Assembly: GCA_021205455.1 (NCBI GenBank)
Contig: JAJPXL010000136.1
Coordinates: 21,964 to 85,963, forward strand
DNA: 64,000 nucleotides
Reading direction: 5' to 3'
From: Clostridiales bacterium
GTDB taxonomy: Bacteria > Bacillota > Clostridia > Oscillospirales > Oscillospiraceae
The translations under genes and the position numbers were made by a program. Under the pieces are notes generated by a model that worked only from the letters and a program-made list of their open reading frames with translations, searched no databases and was not told the origin of the DNA. Below, in pieces: positions 17,183-25,237 of the stretch. The first letter of the stretch is position 1. The number at the start of each line of letters is the position of its first letter.

Positions 17183-18580
17183 TCAGGACTCTGCGGCAAT
17201 GATGCCGTTTCTGATTTTGACTTCCAATATTCTCAGCACGCTCTCCTGAATCCGTTCCTCAGAAATCGTGCCGTTCTCCACCGCCGACAGAATGCCCTGC
17301 ACCGCGCCGGTCAGGCTGGAGGGCTCCAGAATTACGTCAACTCCGGCCTGGACCGCCAGCACCGCCGCCTCTCCGGCGGAGTACCGGTCTGTAATGGCGT
17401 TCATCACCATGGAATCGGTGATGATCAGCCCCTGGAAGCCCAGCTCGTCCCGCAAAATTTCAATCATGGTGGCGGACAGGCTGGCAGGGGTATCGTCCCC
17501 CGTCACCTCCGGGACGGAAATGTGGCCCATCATCACGAAGTCCGCACCGGCGTCTATCCCCGCCTGAAAGGGCAGGAACTCCACGCTTCTCAGCTCCTGG
17601 AGGGTTTTCAGCACCTCCGTATACCCGTAATGGCTGTCGGTGTCTGTGTCCCCGTGCCCTGGGAAGTGCTTCAGCGTACAGAGCATCCCACTGTCCCGGA
17701 AGCCCTGAACCGCCGACGCCACCATCTCCGCCACCGCCTCCGGATCAGAACCGAAGGACCGATCCCCGATTACGGTGTTGTTGGGATTTGAGTTGACATC
17801 CGCCACCGGCGCAAAGTCCAGATTGAAGCCAAACTGCGCAATTTCCGTGCCGATGGTGCTGCCCACCTCATAAGCCTTGCTGACATCGCCGGTGCTGCCG
17901 ATGTCGGACATACTGGGGAAGGAAGTGGTGCCCATGGCGCTGTTATTGCCAATGCGGGCCACACGGCCGCCTTCCTCATCCACCGCGATAAACAGGCCGA
18001 TTTTGGAGTAGGACTGCGTGTTGGAGATCATGGTGGTACACTGCTCCGGCGTGACGATGTTGGCGGCAAAGTAGACCAGCCCGCCCACCGGATGGGTTTG
18101 AAGGGCCGCCTTGGTCGTTGCCCCCGCCTGGGTGACCGTGGACACGCCCGTCAGCGTCTCCGGTGTGACGATGAACATCTGGTAGATCTGCTCTGCCAGC
18201 GTCATGGAATCCAGAATCTCCTGCGCCTGGGCGGTGATGGCCTCTTCACGGGTGAGCTCCGGCTCCTCCGGTTCGGCGCTGCTCTCCGCCGCCGCGGAGG
18301 AATCGGACGCCTCCCCGTCCTGGTCGGCTTCCGGCTCGTCAGGCTGCTCTTCCGTGAGCTGGGACTCCTCTGCCTCGGAACCGGCTTCGGCGTCCACCCC
18401 TTCCGAGGACTGTACCGCGCTGGAGGAAGGCGCGCTGTCTGCGCCATCCTCAGCGGAGAGGGACGCCGTGTTTGCCGTTAGCCATGCCCCCAGCGCGGCC
18501 CCTATGGCCAGCATCGCCAGGGACCAGAGGACGAGGCCAAGTTTGCGGAAGCGATTCCGCCGTGGGTTCTCGTCCATCAT
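17183..18580 (-). CDS. GH3 beta-N-acetylhexosaminidase, membrane anchored (NagZ-like)
   Basis: The 465-residue protein has a membrane anchor (about 12-34). A Ser/Glu-rich linker follows (about 38-110), then a glycoside hydrolase family 3 domain. The KHFPGHGDTDTDSH motif is diagnostic of the NagZ branch and carries its His-Asp acid/base dyad. The nucleophile Asp lies in LIITDSMVMNAI. Such enzymes remove N-acetylglucosamine from cell-wall sugars. Because of the anchor it should act outside the membrane. The ATG overlaps the stop of the lectin-like gene, so the two are coupled. Confidence 0.88.
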   Translation of the reverse strand: MMDENPRRNRFRKLGLVLWSLAMLAIGAALGAWLTANTASLSAEDGADSAPSSSAVQSSEGVDAEAGSEAEESQLTEEQPDEPEADQDGEASDSSAAAESSAEPEEPELTREEAITAQAQEILDSMTLAEQIYQMFIVTPETLTGVSTVTQAGATTKAALQTHPVGGLVYFAANIVTPEQCTTMISNTQSYSKIGLFIAVDEEGGRVARIGNNSAMGTTSFPSMSDIGSTGDVSKAYEVGSTIGTEIAQFGFNLDFAPVADVNSNPNNTVIGDRSFGSDPEAVAEMVASAVQGFRDSGMLCTLKHFPGHGDTDTDSHYGYTEVLKTLQELRSVEFLPFQAGIDAGADFVMMGHISVPEVTGDDTPASLSATMIEILRDELGFQGLIITDSMVMNAITDRYSAGEAAVLAVQAGVDVILEPSSLTGAVQGILSAVENGTISEERIQESVLRILEVKIRNGIIAAES

Positions 18581-19611
18581 TCTGTGTACCCGTCGTCAAA
18601 TTCGATGACGTAGCCGACCTTTCCGCTGACGGAGGGGAAATCCTCCACCAGGTTATCCCGCTGGTCGTTGAAGGTCCAGCCAATGTCCACCCCGTCATAG
18701 GCGGCGTTCCACAGGCACAGGCAGAATTCCTGCGTGCCGTCGGTATCGGCCAGGCTGGGCTCCCCGGGATACCAGACATCGAAGGTCCAGTCCTCTCCGG
18801 TAATCCAGCAGCCGTCCTCGCCCCACGTCATCTCATCCGTTGTCAGCGCAGCGCCCAGCCAGAGGTATTTCAGTCCGCTCTCCTCGGCCAGAGCACAGAT
18901 AGCGTCATACTCCTCCTGAGAGGTGATCGTCGCCAAATGGCCGCCTGCTTCCATCGCTGCTTCGTAGGCCTCGGACCAGGACAGGTCCGCCGCCACGATT
19001 TCATAGGTGCGCTCCGAGACGGGAACCTCTATGTGCTCCTCTTCCGCATCGGACTGCGCTTCTATCTCCGCCTCCGCTTCCGGGGACTGGACAGCGTCGA
19101 TTTCCGCTTCGTCACCTGTTTCGCTTTGCACGGCTTCCTCCGGTTGGGTCTGGCTGTCAGCGGCAGCCATCTCGCTTTCCTCTGACGCTCCGCTCGGGTC
19201 GGCCGTCTCGCCTGCCGAAACGGAGAGGTCTGCCTCCTCGCCGCCGGAGCGGCCAGAGGAGAACCAGCCCTGCCATACGCCGACCACGACCACGATGCCC
19301 ACCAGCAGCAGCACAACCAGCACTGCGCCCAGGATGACGGGAAGCCTGGATTGCTTCTTCGTCCCCCGCTCCGGGGCCTGCACCCCATCCTGCACGGTAA
19401 CAGGGGTGCGCCTCGGCGGCGCTGGCGCTGCCGTAGGGGCAGGCAAATCCAGCAGCAGCTCCGGCGGAAGCGCCGTCCCGTCAAAGCCACAGAATCTGGC
19501 ATTGGTTCTCAGCACCCGATTGCAGGAAGGGCACCGCGCAATCTGATGGCCGCAGGCGGCGCAGAATTGGGCGTCGTCCTTCGTCTCTTTTCCACAATAA
19601 GGGCAAATCAT
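18577..19611 (-). CDS. Zinc-ribbon membrane protein with C-type-lectin-like domain
   Basis: The 344-residue protein has two N-terminal zinc ribbons (CPYCGK with CAACGH, then CPSCNR). A Pro-rich linker leads to one membrane segment (about 90-112). An acidic Ser/Glu linker follows (about 118-200), then a lectin-type domain. That domain shows SWSEAYEAAMEAGGHLATI, the conserved WLGA, WITGEDW and the final GYVIEFD. The ribbons would face the cytoplasm and the lectin domain the outside. It is co-translated with the GH3 enzyme, which suggests a shared wall-sugar task (inference). Confidence 0.8.
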   Translation of the reverse strand: MICPYCGKETKDDAQFCAACGHQIARCPSCNRVLRTNARFCGFDGTALPPELLLDLPAPTAAPAPPRRTPVTVQDGVQAPERGTKKQSRLPVILGAVLVVLLLVGIVVVVGVWQGWFSSGRSGGEEADLSVSAGETADPSGASEESEMAAADSQTQPEEAVQSETGDEAEIDAVQSPEAEAEIEAQSDAEEEHIEVPVSERTYEIVAADLSWSEAYEAAMEAGGHLATITSQEEYDAICALAEESGLKYLWLGAALTTDEMTWGEDGCWITGEDWTFDVWYPGEPSLADTDGTQEFCLCLWNAAYDGVDIGWTFNDQRDNLVEDFPSVSGKVGYVIEFDDGYTE

Positions 19612-19711
19612 AACTCGTTCCCTTTCCTTTTGACAGCAATTTGCCTGGCCCCACCAGCCCTATGCCGCCGGGCGGCACAGGGCAGCAGGGCACAGGCAAA
19701 CCTTCCTTTGC

Positions 19712-20806
19712 TTAGCCGTTCTTCTTCTCCCGAATCAGGCTCCGCATGGCGGCGAACTGACCCTCTCCGACCGTGGAGTCCACTTCGCTGTTCACGCTGC
19801 ACGGGAAGTTACAGCCGCCTAGATATAAAACGAACTGGTTGGTGAGCCGATTCTCATAACGGCGCTTCTTTGTGTTAAAGATCTTGTACAGAGATTCGCT
19901 GAGCTGAATGCCCTCAATATCCTCATAGAAGCATTCCGCCGTATACTCATTGTAAACAAGGCCGGTGGAGATGTCCACATCGCCGGAATACATCATCACC
20001 TGATTCTCTGTAAAGGCATAGACAGTAACCTCCTGGAGCAGAGAGCGGGTTCTGCCATCTGACCCAATTTTTCTGGCGAAAACGGGGTCGTATTCTGTTC
20101 CGTTTTTCTTATTCCTGCTGAACAATCCGCTCAGAGCGGCAAAAAAGCCGTTCCGACTCTGCTTCTGCTTGGAAACCTGCTCTTGGGCGGTGGCAAAGCT
20201 GTCGTGGGGTGACTTGCCAAAGCCGACCAATACCAGCGGTTTGATTAGGCTCATCTGCTCCTGCACTAAGTTCAGCTTCTCTAGCCCACGCTTGTGCATA
20301 ACAGCCTTTTGTTCCTTCCATGCGGCGTCCACTTCATCCTCATAAGGGAAGCCGTTGAACTTGAACACAAAGTACAAAATCAGGCCAACCAAAGCCACAA
20401 GCAACCCAATACCGGTCCAAAAGAAGATTAGGCCACCGACAATCAGGATGCTGGGCAATCGGGATGTACGGCCAAAAAAGTATTCCCGTACATTGTCAGG
20501 GTCTACATTGGACCCGTAGCCAGGGCCGCCAAGGTTTCCGGAGCCGCCGGGGGTGTAGCTAGTCGTACCGCCAGGAGTGTAGCCAGTCGTACCGCCGGGG
20601 GTGTAACCGCTCGACCCGCCGGGGGTATAGGAGCTCGACCCGCCGGGGGTGTAGGAGCCAGACCCGCCGGGGGTATAAGACCCCGACCCTCCCGGGGTAT
20701 AACCTCCTCCGGCCTGCGCCGTGGTCTCCTCAGGCACCGGATTCCCACAGACAACGCAGAATCTGGCGTCCTTCTCTAAAGTAGCTCCGCAGTTAGGACA
20801 ATTCAT
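19712..20806 (-). CDS. Zinc-ribbon membrane protein with YTPGG repeats
   Basis: The 364-residue protein has a zinc ribbon (CPNCGA with CVVCGN, residues 3-22). A repetitive linker of seven YTPGG units spaced eight residues apart follows (about 36-90). A hydrophobic stretch (about 120-150) probably forms two membrane passes. The C-terminal cytoplasmic domain of about 210 residues shows a PH-like ending (RRYENRLTNQFVLYLGG). I do not recognise that domain. It is the second gene of the operon. The flexible Tyr/Pro/Gly linker is unusual. Confidence 0.65.
   Translation of the reverse strand: MNCPNCGATLEKDARFCVVCGNPVPEETTAQAGGGYTPGGSGSYTPGGSGSYTPGGSSSYTPGGSSGYTPGGTTGYTPGGTTSYTPGGSGNLGGPGYGSNVDPDNVREYFFGRTSRLPSILIVGGLIFFWTGIGLLVALVGLILYFVFKFNGFPYEDEVDAAWKEQKAVMHKRGLEKLNLVQEQMSLIKPLVLVGFGKSPHDSFATAQEQVSKQKQSRNGFFAALSGLFSRNKKNGTEYDPVFARKIGSDGRTRSLLQEVTVYAFTENQVMMYSGDVDISTGLVYNEYTAECFYEDIEGIQLSESLYKIFNTKKRRYENRLTNQFVLYLGGCNFPCSVNSEVDSTVGEGQFAAMRSLIREKKNG
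20535..20705 (-). repeat. In-frame 24-base tandem repeat (YTPGGSGS-type linker)
   Basis: About seven imperfect copies of a 24-base unit encode YTPGG followed by three variable small residues (SGS, SSS, SSG, TTG, TTS). Copies differ at third positions and in the variable part, so slippage expansion has been followed by divergence. Copy number may vary between strains. Confidence 0.8.
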
Positions 20807-20927
20807 GATGGTTCCTCCATCTCTCTCTTTATTTCAAAAAGGCTGGGCTGCCGCGTTTTGCGGCAGGCGGACAACCCTTCTGACGATGTCATGCCGCCTC
20901 TCTCTGCAGGGCGGACTTTGGCAGGGG

Positions 20928-21527
20928 CTATAGGCAGGCCGGCTTTGCGGTGCCCATGGTTGCATACAGCTGCTCCACTTCGCGGGTGGTAAGGCCCGCA
21001 CGCAATGCGGATTGCAGCGCTTCCTGATAGGTGGGAGAGGTACGCAGATGCTTGTTGAAATAAAAGTCGTATTTTACATAAGAAAGGAAATAATAGTAGA
21101 TGCCCCTGGCCTGAATCATCAGCGCCGCATTGACGTATTCCTCGATTTTGAGGATGGCCGGCCGGCCGGCCAGGAAGGGCCGCTGCCCTTTCAGCAGGGC
21201 GACCGCCGCGTAAAAATAGATTTCCGCATTATTCATGTCCCCTTCCATGGCGCGCTCAAAGGCCCGCTCCGCCAGGTCGTACAGGTGCAGCCTCAGATAG
21301 CACATAGCGGCGGCAAGATTCATTTCGGCATTGTCCGGCTGTTCCTCCAGGGAGGCACGATAGGCGGCCGAATACCTTTGAGCGGTCTCCTGCGGCATAT
21401 TGAAAAAAGTATCATAATCGTTAATAATAAGCTTTCTGCCGCAGAACTCGCAAGTGGGGTTCGGTTCACTCGGGTCGAGTGGCGCGCCGCAGGTGGGGCA
21501 GGATGTCATTTTTATCCGTACTGGCAT
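20928..21527 (-). CDS. Zinc-ribbon protein with TPR-like helices
   Basis: The start is the ATG at 21527 with an AAGAAGG site. The promoter at 21580-21608 excludes the longer start at 21608. The 199-residue protein has a CPTCGA/CEFCGR zinc ribbon. A helical repeat region follows (AAYRASLEEQPDNAEMNLAA, CYLRLHLYDLAERAFERAME, NAEIYFYAAVALLKG) that reads as TPR-like. It has no membrane segment. As first gene of the zinc-ribbon/SPFH operon it may be a cytoplasmic adaptor (inference). Confidence 0.65.
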   Translation of the reverse strand: MPVRIKMTSCPTCGAPLDPSEPNPTCEFCGRKLIINDYDTFFNMPQETAQRYSAAYRASLEEQPDNAEMNLAAAMCYLRLHLYDLAERAFERAMEGDMNNAEIYFYAAVALLKGQRPFLAGRPAILKIEEYVNAALMIQARGIYYYFLSYVKYDFYFNKHLRTSPTYQEALQSALRAGLTTREVEQLYATMGTAKPACL

Positions 21528-21579
21528 GGAAAAACCTTCTTTCGACGCATTACTGCAAAATAATTCAAATTCTGTAAAT

Positions 21580-21608
21580 ATTATACAAGACTCAGGAGTT
21601 TGTGTCAA
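21580..21608 (-). promoter_or_regulatory. Consensus sigma-A promoter of the zinc-ribbon/SPFH operon
   Basis: On the minus strand TTGACA (21608-21603), exactly 17 bases, then TATAAT (21585-21580). Both hexamers match consensus fully, so the operon should be strongly and constitutively transcribed unless repressed. Confidence 0.9.
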
Positions 21609-21637
21609 GCGCTAATATGTAAACCAAACGAAATTAA

Positions 21638-21664
21638 GGGCGGGAATCCGATGGATTCCTGCCC
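21638..21664 (-). terminator. Probable terminator of the luxS operon
   Basis: GGGCAGGAATCC pairs with GGATTCCCGCCC around a short loop. It is followed on the minus strand by TTAATTTCG. It lies 60 bases downstream of the last gene of the luxS operon. Confidence 0.6.
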
Positions 21665-21724
21665 CTGGGGTTTCGATATCAACAGGTTTGTCATCTGTGC
21701 TTGCAGCACTTTGTCAGGCGTCCC

Positions 21725-22207
21725 CTACGGATGCTCCTTGCAGGAGAGGTTCAGCACCTCCATCCGCCAGACCGCCGTCCGGTCCAGCATGGCGTCGGGA
21801 AAGGCCCAATCCGTCTGACCCGTGTACTGCGCCAGCAGCAGGGTCAGGGCCTGCCGCTTCTGCGTCTCATCCTCCACCAGCGCCGCCCTGCCTGTGCCGA
21901 TGACGCTCTGAAAGCGGTAGGAGTACTGACAGCCGGTGTCTCCAACGTTCAGGCGATGGTCGGTGTCCAGCTCGAAGCCCACCACCGGGCTTTCCCGCAG
22001 CAGGTTGATTTTCCGCCCCTGGGCAGCGCCGTGGAAGTAAAAGACCCGCTTCCCCTGCTCCCAGGTGAAGCCAAAGTTCAGCGGGACGATATAAGGCGCA
22101 TCGTCGGTGGCGAAGGCCACGCGGCAGCAGTCGCAGGACTGAATGATGGCGTCAATTTTCTGAGGGTCGGTGACGGCCCGGTCGCGTCTTCTCATGGGTT
22201 GGCTCAT
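21725..22207 (-). CDS. Pyridoxamine-phosphate-oxidase-like flavin protein (NimA type)
   Basis: The 160-residue protein has the split-barrel pattern of the PNPOx/Nim group. Diagnostic parts are VAFATDDAPYIVPLNFGF, the YFHGAAQGRKINLL segment with its conserved His and Lys, and the later YRSVIG-like SYRFQSVIGTGRAAL. Members are flavin-binding reductases, and NimA homologues reduce nitroimidazoles. A resistance role here is not implied. Its ATG overlaps the add stop, so it is the last cistron of the luxS operon. Confidence 0.75.
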   Translation of the reverse strand: MSQPMRRRDRAVTDPQKIDAIIQSCDCCRVAFATDDAPYIVPLNFGFTWEQGKRVFYFHGAAQGRKINLLRESPVVGFELDTDHRLNVGDTGCQYSYRFQSVIGTGRAALVEDETQKRQALTLLLAQYTGQTDWAFPDAMLDRTAVWRMEVLNLSCKEHP

Positions 22208-23235
22208 GGGTTGGTAACCTCCTCTGGCGGGTTGCGCCGCAAAAACGCCTGCAGCGCCGCTTCATAATCAACCTTCACCTGGGCCGGGGCAAAGGAGCAA
22301 CGGTTGGCGTTCCGGAGCAGCGCCGGAATCTCCGCCGGGGTCAGCCCACAGTGAACGCAAAGCCGTTCCAGCTCAGACGCCATCGTGGTGCCGCTGACGG
22401 TGCGGTTGTCCGTGTTGACGGACACCGGCAGCCCGGCCTCCCGGAATTGCCGGAACGGATAGGCGTCCCAGCCGGACACAGCCCTGGTTTGCAGATTGCT
22501 GAGGGGGCACATCTCCACACCGATCCCCGCCTCCGCATATGCCCGGAGCAGTGCCGGGGATTTTTGCAGAGCGATGCCGTGGCCCACCCGGGCCGCGCCG
22601 TATGACAGGGCGGCTTCCAGGTTCTCCACGCTGCCCGTCTCACCGGAGTGGATGGTGAAGGGAATGCCCAGCTCCCTGGCCCGGCGGAACACAGCCACCT
22701 GCTCCCGGGTGGGGTGGGCCGCCTCGTCTCCGGCCAGGTCCAGCCCGCAGACCAGGTCAGGATACCACCGGGCGGCCTCCTCAAACATCTCCAGATTCTG
22801 CTCCGGGGAGAGGTTCCGCATGGCGCACACCAGGAAGCCACAGCGGACACCGGTTTCCGCCTCCCCGGCGGCCTTGCCCCGCCGGACGGCGGCAAAGACC
22901 TGCTCCAGCGTCAGCCCCTCCGCCCGGGAAAACGTGGGGGCAAAGCGCAGCTCCAGGTAGAACATTCGCTCCTGCGCCGCCTCCCGAAGGACGGCGCAAA
23001 TGAAGTCCGCAATGCTGTCCTCGGTTTGCAGGCACAGAAGGGGCAGGTCAAAACAGGTCAGGTAGTCCGCCAGGCTGGTGCAGTCCTCCGGGACGGAGTA
23101 CCGGAGCCTCTCCCCTGCCGGGATGCGGCCTGTCCGGGTCAGATAGTCCGTCATAACCTCCGGCGGCAGACTGCCGTCCAGATGGCAGTGCAGCTCCACC
23201 TTGGGGATTTCCGTGAGCCAGTTTCTACGTTCCAT
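22204..23235 (-). CDS. add: Adenosine deaminase
   Basis: The 343-residue metal-dependent deaminase converts adenosine to inosine. The zinc motif is ELHCHLDGSL. The SGE of TIHSGETGS stands where the family has HAGE. VGHGIAL and the metal-binding Asp in NTDNRTVSGTT complete the site. It follows mtnN by 19 bases. In this operon it would consume adenosine or related nucleosides arising from methyl-cycle turnover. Adenine or other aminodeoxy-nucleosides remain possible substrates, because the family is hard to split by eye. Confidence 0.85.
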   Translation of the reverse strand: MERRNWLTEIPKVELHCHLDGSLPPEVMTDYLTRTGRIPAGERLRYSVPEDCTSLADYLTCFDLPLLCLQTEDSIADFICAVLREAAQERMFYLELRFAPTFSRAEGLTLEQVFAAVRRGKAAGEAETGVRCGFLVCAMRNLSPEQNLEMFEEAARWYPDLVCGLDLAGDEAAHPTREQVAVFRRARELGIPFTIHSGETGSVENLEAALSYGAARVGHGIALQKSPALLRAYAEAGIGVEMCPLSNLQTRAVSGWDAYPFRQFREAGLPVSVNTDNRTVSGTTMASELERLCVHCGLTPAEIPALLRNANRCSFAPAQVKVDYEAALQAFLRRNPPEEVTNP

Positions 23236-23254
23236 AGGCGACCCCTTTCCGATG

Positions 23255-23941
23255 TCAATAGCGCCGCACCAGCTCGGAAACCAGCTGGATGGAGCGCTCC
23301 GCCGCCCTGGCGGAAAACTGGTTGTAGTCCGCCGGGGAGTTGCCGGAGGCGTCGTCCGAGATGGCGCGAATCACCACGCAGGGCACCTGATTCACATAGC
23401 AGACCTGGGCGATGCTCCCCCCTTCCATCTCAGCGGCAATGCCCCCGAAGGCGGTGCGAATGCGTTTCTTCTCCCCGTCGCTGTGGACGAACTGGTCGCC
23501 GCTGGCGATGGTGCCCGTCTCGGTGTGGAAGCCCTGCTCCGCCGCGATCTCCTCCGCCAGGGAGACCAGTTTCGGCTGGCAGGGCAGATGGATAATGTTG
23601 ATGCCGGACAGCAGGCCGGGCGGGTCGCCGATGGCTGAGGTGTCCATATCGTGCTGCACCAGGTCGGAGGCGATGGCGATGTCCTGAATGCCGATATTGG
23701 GGGAAAGGGTGCCCGCCACGCCGGTGTTGATGACAGCCTCCACCGGATAGCTCAGAATCATGGTCTGGGCGCAGATGGCGGCGAACACCTTGCCGATGCC
23801 GCAGACGGCCAGCACCACGTCCACCCCGCAGAGGCTGCCGCTGGTGTACTCGATGCCGCTGATGGTGCAGGAGGTGGGCGCGTCCAGCATGGCCCGCAGG
23901 CCGTCAATTTCAATTTGCATTGCGCCGATAATGCCTATCAT
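23255..23941 (-). CDS. mtnN: 5'-methylthioadenosine/S-adenosylhomocysteine nucleosidase
   Basis: The 228-residue enzyme cleaves S-adenosylhomocysteine and methylthioadenosine to adenine and the thio-sugar. It shows the MTAN pattern: GIIGAMQIEIDGL at the N-terminus (catalytic Glu), CGIGKVFAA, the substrate-binding AEMEGGSIAQV, and the catalytic Asp in IRAISDDAS. It lies seven bases downstream of luxS, so the two enzymes that act in sequence are co-expressed. Confidence 0.93.
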   Translation of the reverse strand: MIGIIGAMQIEIDGLRAMLDAPTSCTISGIEYTSGSLCGVDVVLAVCGIGKVFAAICAQTMILSYPVEAVINTGVAGTLSPNIGIQDIAIASDLVQHDMDTSAIGDPPGLLSGINIIHLPCQPKLVSLAEEIAAEQGFHTETGTIASGDQFVHSDGEKKRIRTAFGGIAAEMEGGSIAQVCYVNQVPCVVIRAISDDASGNSPADYNQFSARAAERSIQLVSELVRRY

Positions 23942-23948
23942 ACTTGGG

Positions 23949-24419
23949 TCACTCCTTCTGATACTGAAAGTCGATGGGCTCCGCAGCGCGGAGTGTGTCC
24001 AGATAGGCCCGACACAAGGTCTTGGCGGACTGCAAGCTCAGGTTGCGATAGTTGCCGCACTCCTTCCGGGACGCCCCGAACACAGGGCCGTCGTAGTCCA
24101 AAATACGCTGCAATGTGTCCAGCACAGCCTGGAGCACCTGCTCCCGGCTGACGCTGCTGCGCACCAGTAGGTAGAACCCGGTCTGGCACCCCATGGGGCC
24201 GAAGTACAGCACAGCGGAGGCAATCTTGGAGTTGCGGATAAAGGTGGCAAACATATGCTCCACCGAGTGCATGGTGCAGTTGTCCATATACACCCCGGCG
24301 TTGGGGGTGCAGGTGCGCAGGTCGTAGGTGACGACGTCCCCGTCTATGCGGGAAATATAGATGCCGGGCTTCAACAGGTCGTGGTCAACGGTGAAGCTGG
24401 CAATGCGTTCAATCGACAT
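23949..24419 (-). CDS. luxS: S-ribosylhomocysteine lyase LuxS
   Basis: The start is the ATG at 24419, after AAGGAG. A longer frame reaching 25385 is antisense to trmN6 and rejected. The 156-residue enzyme converts S-ribosylhomocysteine to homocysteine and the AI-2 precursor. The metal site is HSVEH (in CTMHSVEHMFATFIRNS), and the catalytic Cys is in GPMGCQTGFYLL. It is first in a luxS-mtnN-add-PNPOx operon that recycles S-adenosylhomocysteine. AI-2 would be a by-product or a signal. Confidence 0.96.
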   Translation of the reverse strand: MSIERIASFTVDHDLLKPGIYISRIDGDVVTYDLRTCTPNAGVYMDNCTMHSVEHMFATFIRNSKIASAVLYFGPMGCQTGFYLLVRSSVSREQVLQAVLDTLQRILDYDGPVFGASRKECGNYRNLSLQSAKTLCRAYLDTLRAAEPIDFQYQKE

Positions 24420-24452
24420 GGGTAAAGCGCTCCTTTTGCGTTGATTTTCTTT

Positions 24453-24482
24453 AGTATAGCACAGCCGCCGTGAGAATGGCAA
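24453..24482 (-). promoter_or_regulatory. Sigma-A promoter of the luxS operon
   Basis: On the minus strand TTGCCA (24482-24477), an 18-base spacer and TATACT (24458-24453), about 34 bases before the luxS start. Confidence 0.75.
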
Positions 24483-24506
24483 CCCTGGCGGCGGGGAAAA
24501 AAGCGG

Positions 24507-24535
24507 TGGAAAATCCCCCGTCAGTATGCTACAAT
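24507..24535 (+). promoter_or_regulatory. Promoter of trmN6-rsmI
   Basis: TGGAAA (24507-24512), 17 bases, then TACAAT (24530-24535) preceded by TG as in an extended -10. It is back-to-back with the luxS promoter. Confidence 0.6.
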
Positions 24536-24571
24536 GGAGGCCAATGAAGCAATGACAGGGGGCGTGCGCAT

Positions 24572-25237
24572 ATGGAAACCGTGGAACGCCTGGGCCGCTA
24601 CACCCTGCGCCAGCGGGACGGCCTCCCGAAGCTGGGGACGGATTCGGTGCGCCTGGCCCAATTCGCCACCCTCCGCAGCGGCTGGCGGGTGCTGGATTTG
24701 GGCTGTGGCGTGGGGGTGCTTCCTCTGCTGCTGGCGGAGCGGGCTGATAGCCTGACGCTGGACGGCATTGAGTGCGTCCCCGAGGCGGTAGCGCTGGCCC
24801 GGGAAAACCTCCGGGAGAACGGCCTAGCCGGGACGATTTTGCAGGGCGACCTTCGGGAGCCGGGCTGGCTGACGGAGGGGCACTATGACCTGGCCGTTGC
24901 CAACCCGCCCTACTTTGCCCCTGAGACGGGCTATGTAGCCCAAGGGAATCGGGGCGTGGCCCGAACGGAGCTATGCTGCACCCTGCCGGAGCTGTGCCTG
25001 GCGGCGGGGAAGCGGCTGAAAACCGGCGGACGGCTGGCGGTCTGTATCCGCCCGGAGCGGCTGGCGGATTTATTTGAGGCCATGCGGGAGGCGGCCATTG
25101 AGCCGAAACGGCTGCAGCTGGTACAGGCCAGCTCTGGCCACAGCCCCCGGCTGGCCCTGGTGGAGGGCGTCCGCCAGGGCGGCAGAGGACTGACGGTGGA
25201 GCCGGTTCTGTTGCTGAACGAGCAGGATGGAGGATAA
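24572..25237 (+). CDS. tRNA1(Val) (adenine-37-N6)-methyltransferase-like (TrmN6/YfiC family)
   Basis: The 221-residue SAM-dependent methyltransferase has motif I VLDLGCGVGVLPLLLAE and an acidic post-I residue in DGIECVPEA. The catalytic NPPYF of N6-adenine methyltransferases is present (AVANPPYFAPET). The family in Gram-positives is almost always encoded just before rsmI, as here. Its stop overlaps the rsmI start (TAATG). It would modify adenosine in a tRNA anticodon loop. The exact target is inferred from E. coli. Confidence 0.85.
   Translation: METVERLGRYTLRQRDGLPKLGTDSVRLAQFATLRSGWRVLDLGCGVGVLPLLLAERADSLTLDGIECVPEAVALARENLRENGLAGTILQGDLREPGWLTEGHYDLAVANPPYFAPETGYVAQGNRGVARTELCCTLPELCLAAGKRLKTGGRLAVCIRPERLADLFEAMREAAIEPKRLQLVQASSGHSPRLALVEGVRQGGRGLTVEPVLLLNEQDGG

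Noticed and set aside
19647-19703. Large TTTGCCTG...CAGGCAAA hairpin between operon genes as a terminator
   Set aside because: No T-tract follows on the minus strand, so I do not list it as a terminator. It may stabilise or separate transcript parts.
20851-20873. GC hairpin between the first two genes of the zinc-ribbon operon as a terminator
   Set aside because: The T-run starts seven bases after the stem, and a terminator here would cut off most of the operon. At most it is a processing or attenuation site.
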